From positions 1-5,026 of the forward strand of contig CATLIP010000185.1 in NCBI GenBank assembly GCA_949957035.1: a stretch of DNA of 5,026 nt, written 5' to 3'. Made by a program: the position numbers and the translations under genes. The stretch is from an uncultured Lachnospiraceae bacterium (GTDB lineage: Bacteria > Bacillota_A > Clostridia > Lachnospirales > Lachnospiraceae). The notes under the pieces are model-generated. The model searched no databases. It saw only the letters and a list, made by a program, of their open reading frames with translations, and was not told where the DNA came from. Every line of letters begins with the position of its first letter. Position 1 is the first letter of the stretch. Positions 5,014-5,026 of the stretch are shown piece by piece.

Positions 5014-5026
5014 TTAAGGACAGTGG
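4999..5026 (+). other. Probable one-base deletion (frameshift) in the flippase
   Basis: The open frame reads MVPF-YRI-stop. From T5001 in the -1 frame the sequence reads LPYLIKDS to the window end with no stop. PFLPYLI is a sequence I know from this flippase family. One extra T in the run TTTT (4999-5002) would join the two parts into PFLPYLIKDS. This is either a sequencing or assembly error, a real inactivating mutation, or a switchable tract, though four T is short for slippage. The window ends too soon to see whether the new frame stays open. Confidence 0.75.

Overview
The window is a stretch of a surface-polysaccharide (capsule or exopolysaccharide) biosynthesis locus. All five genes lie on the + strand. 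Protein style (Firmicutes-type GT2 enzymes, a flippase start with RTVFI...LGVNSLYTDILSMLSLAELGIGSALNYSLYKP), GGAGG-like ribosome binding sites and roughly balanced base composition suggest a gut Firmicute, most likely Lachnospiraceae. This placement is an inference from protein and sequence style, not from a marker gene.

Layout: family 2 glycosyltransferase (47-1042); 119-nt gap with a good sigma-A-type promoter candidate (1078-1106); GT11 alpha-1,2-fucosyltransferase (1162-2088); 172-nt gap filled almost entirely by inverted repeats (2083-2244); second family 2 glycosyltransferase (2261-3304); 63-nt gap with a four-codon ORF overlapping the next start; polysaccharide pyruvyl transferase (3368-4552); 122-nt gap; N-terminal part of a Wzx-type flippase (from 4675) whose frame breaks at a T run near 4999-5002, just before the window ends.

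How the genes fit together: the two GT2 enzymes and the fucosyltransferase would build a lipid-linked repeat unit from nucleotide sugars on the cytoplasmic face. The pyruvyl transferase would add an acidic pyruvate ketal from phosphoenolpyruvate. The flippase would carry the finished unit across the membrane. The predicted product is a fucosylated, pyruvylated surface glycan. No polymerase, priming transferase or nucleotide-sugar synthesis gene is visible here.

The most unusual part is the gap after the fucosyltransferase. A 9-bp outer stem spans the stop codon and encloses two further stems that meet with essentially no linker, forming a three-way junction. Three more hairpins follow, and the last ends one base before the GGAGG of the next gene. 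With the promoter candidate upstream, the fucosyltransferase looks like a separately controlled, cassette-like unit in the locus. The second notable point is the probable one-base loss in the flippase.
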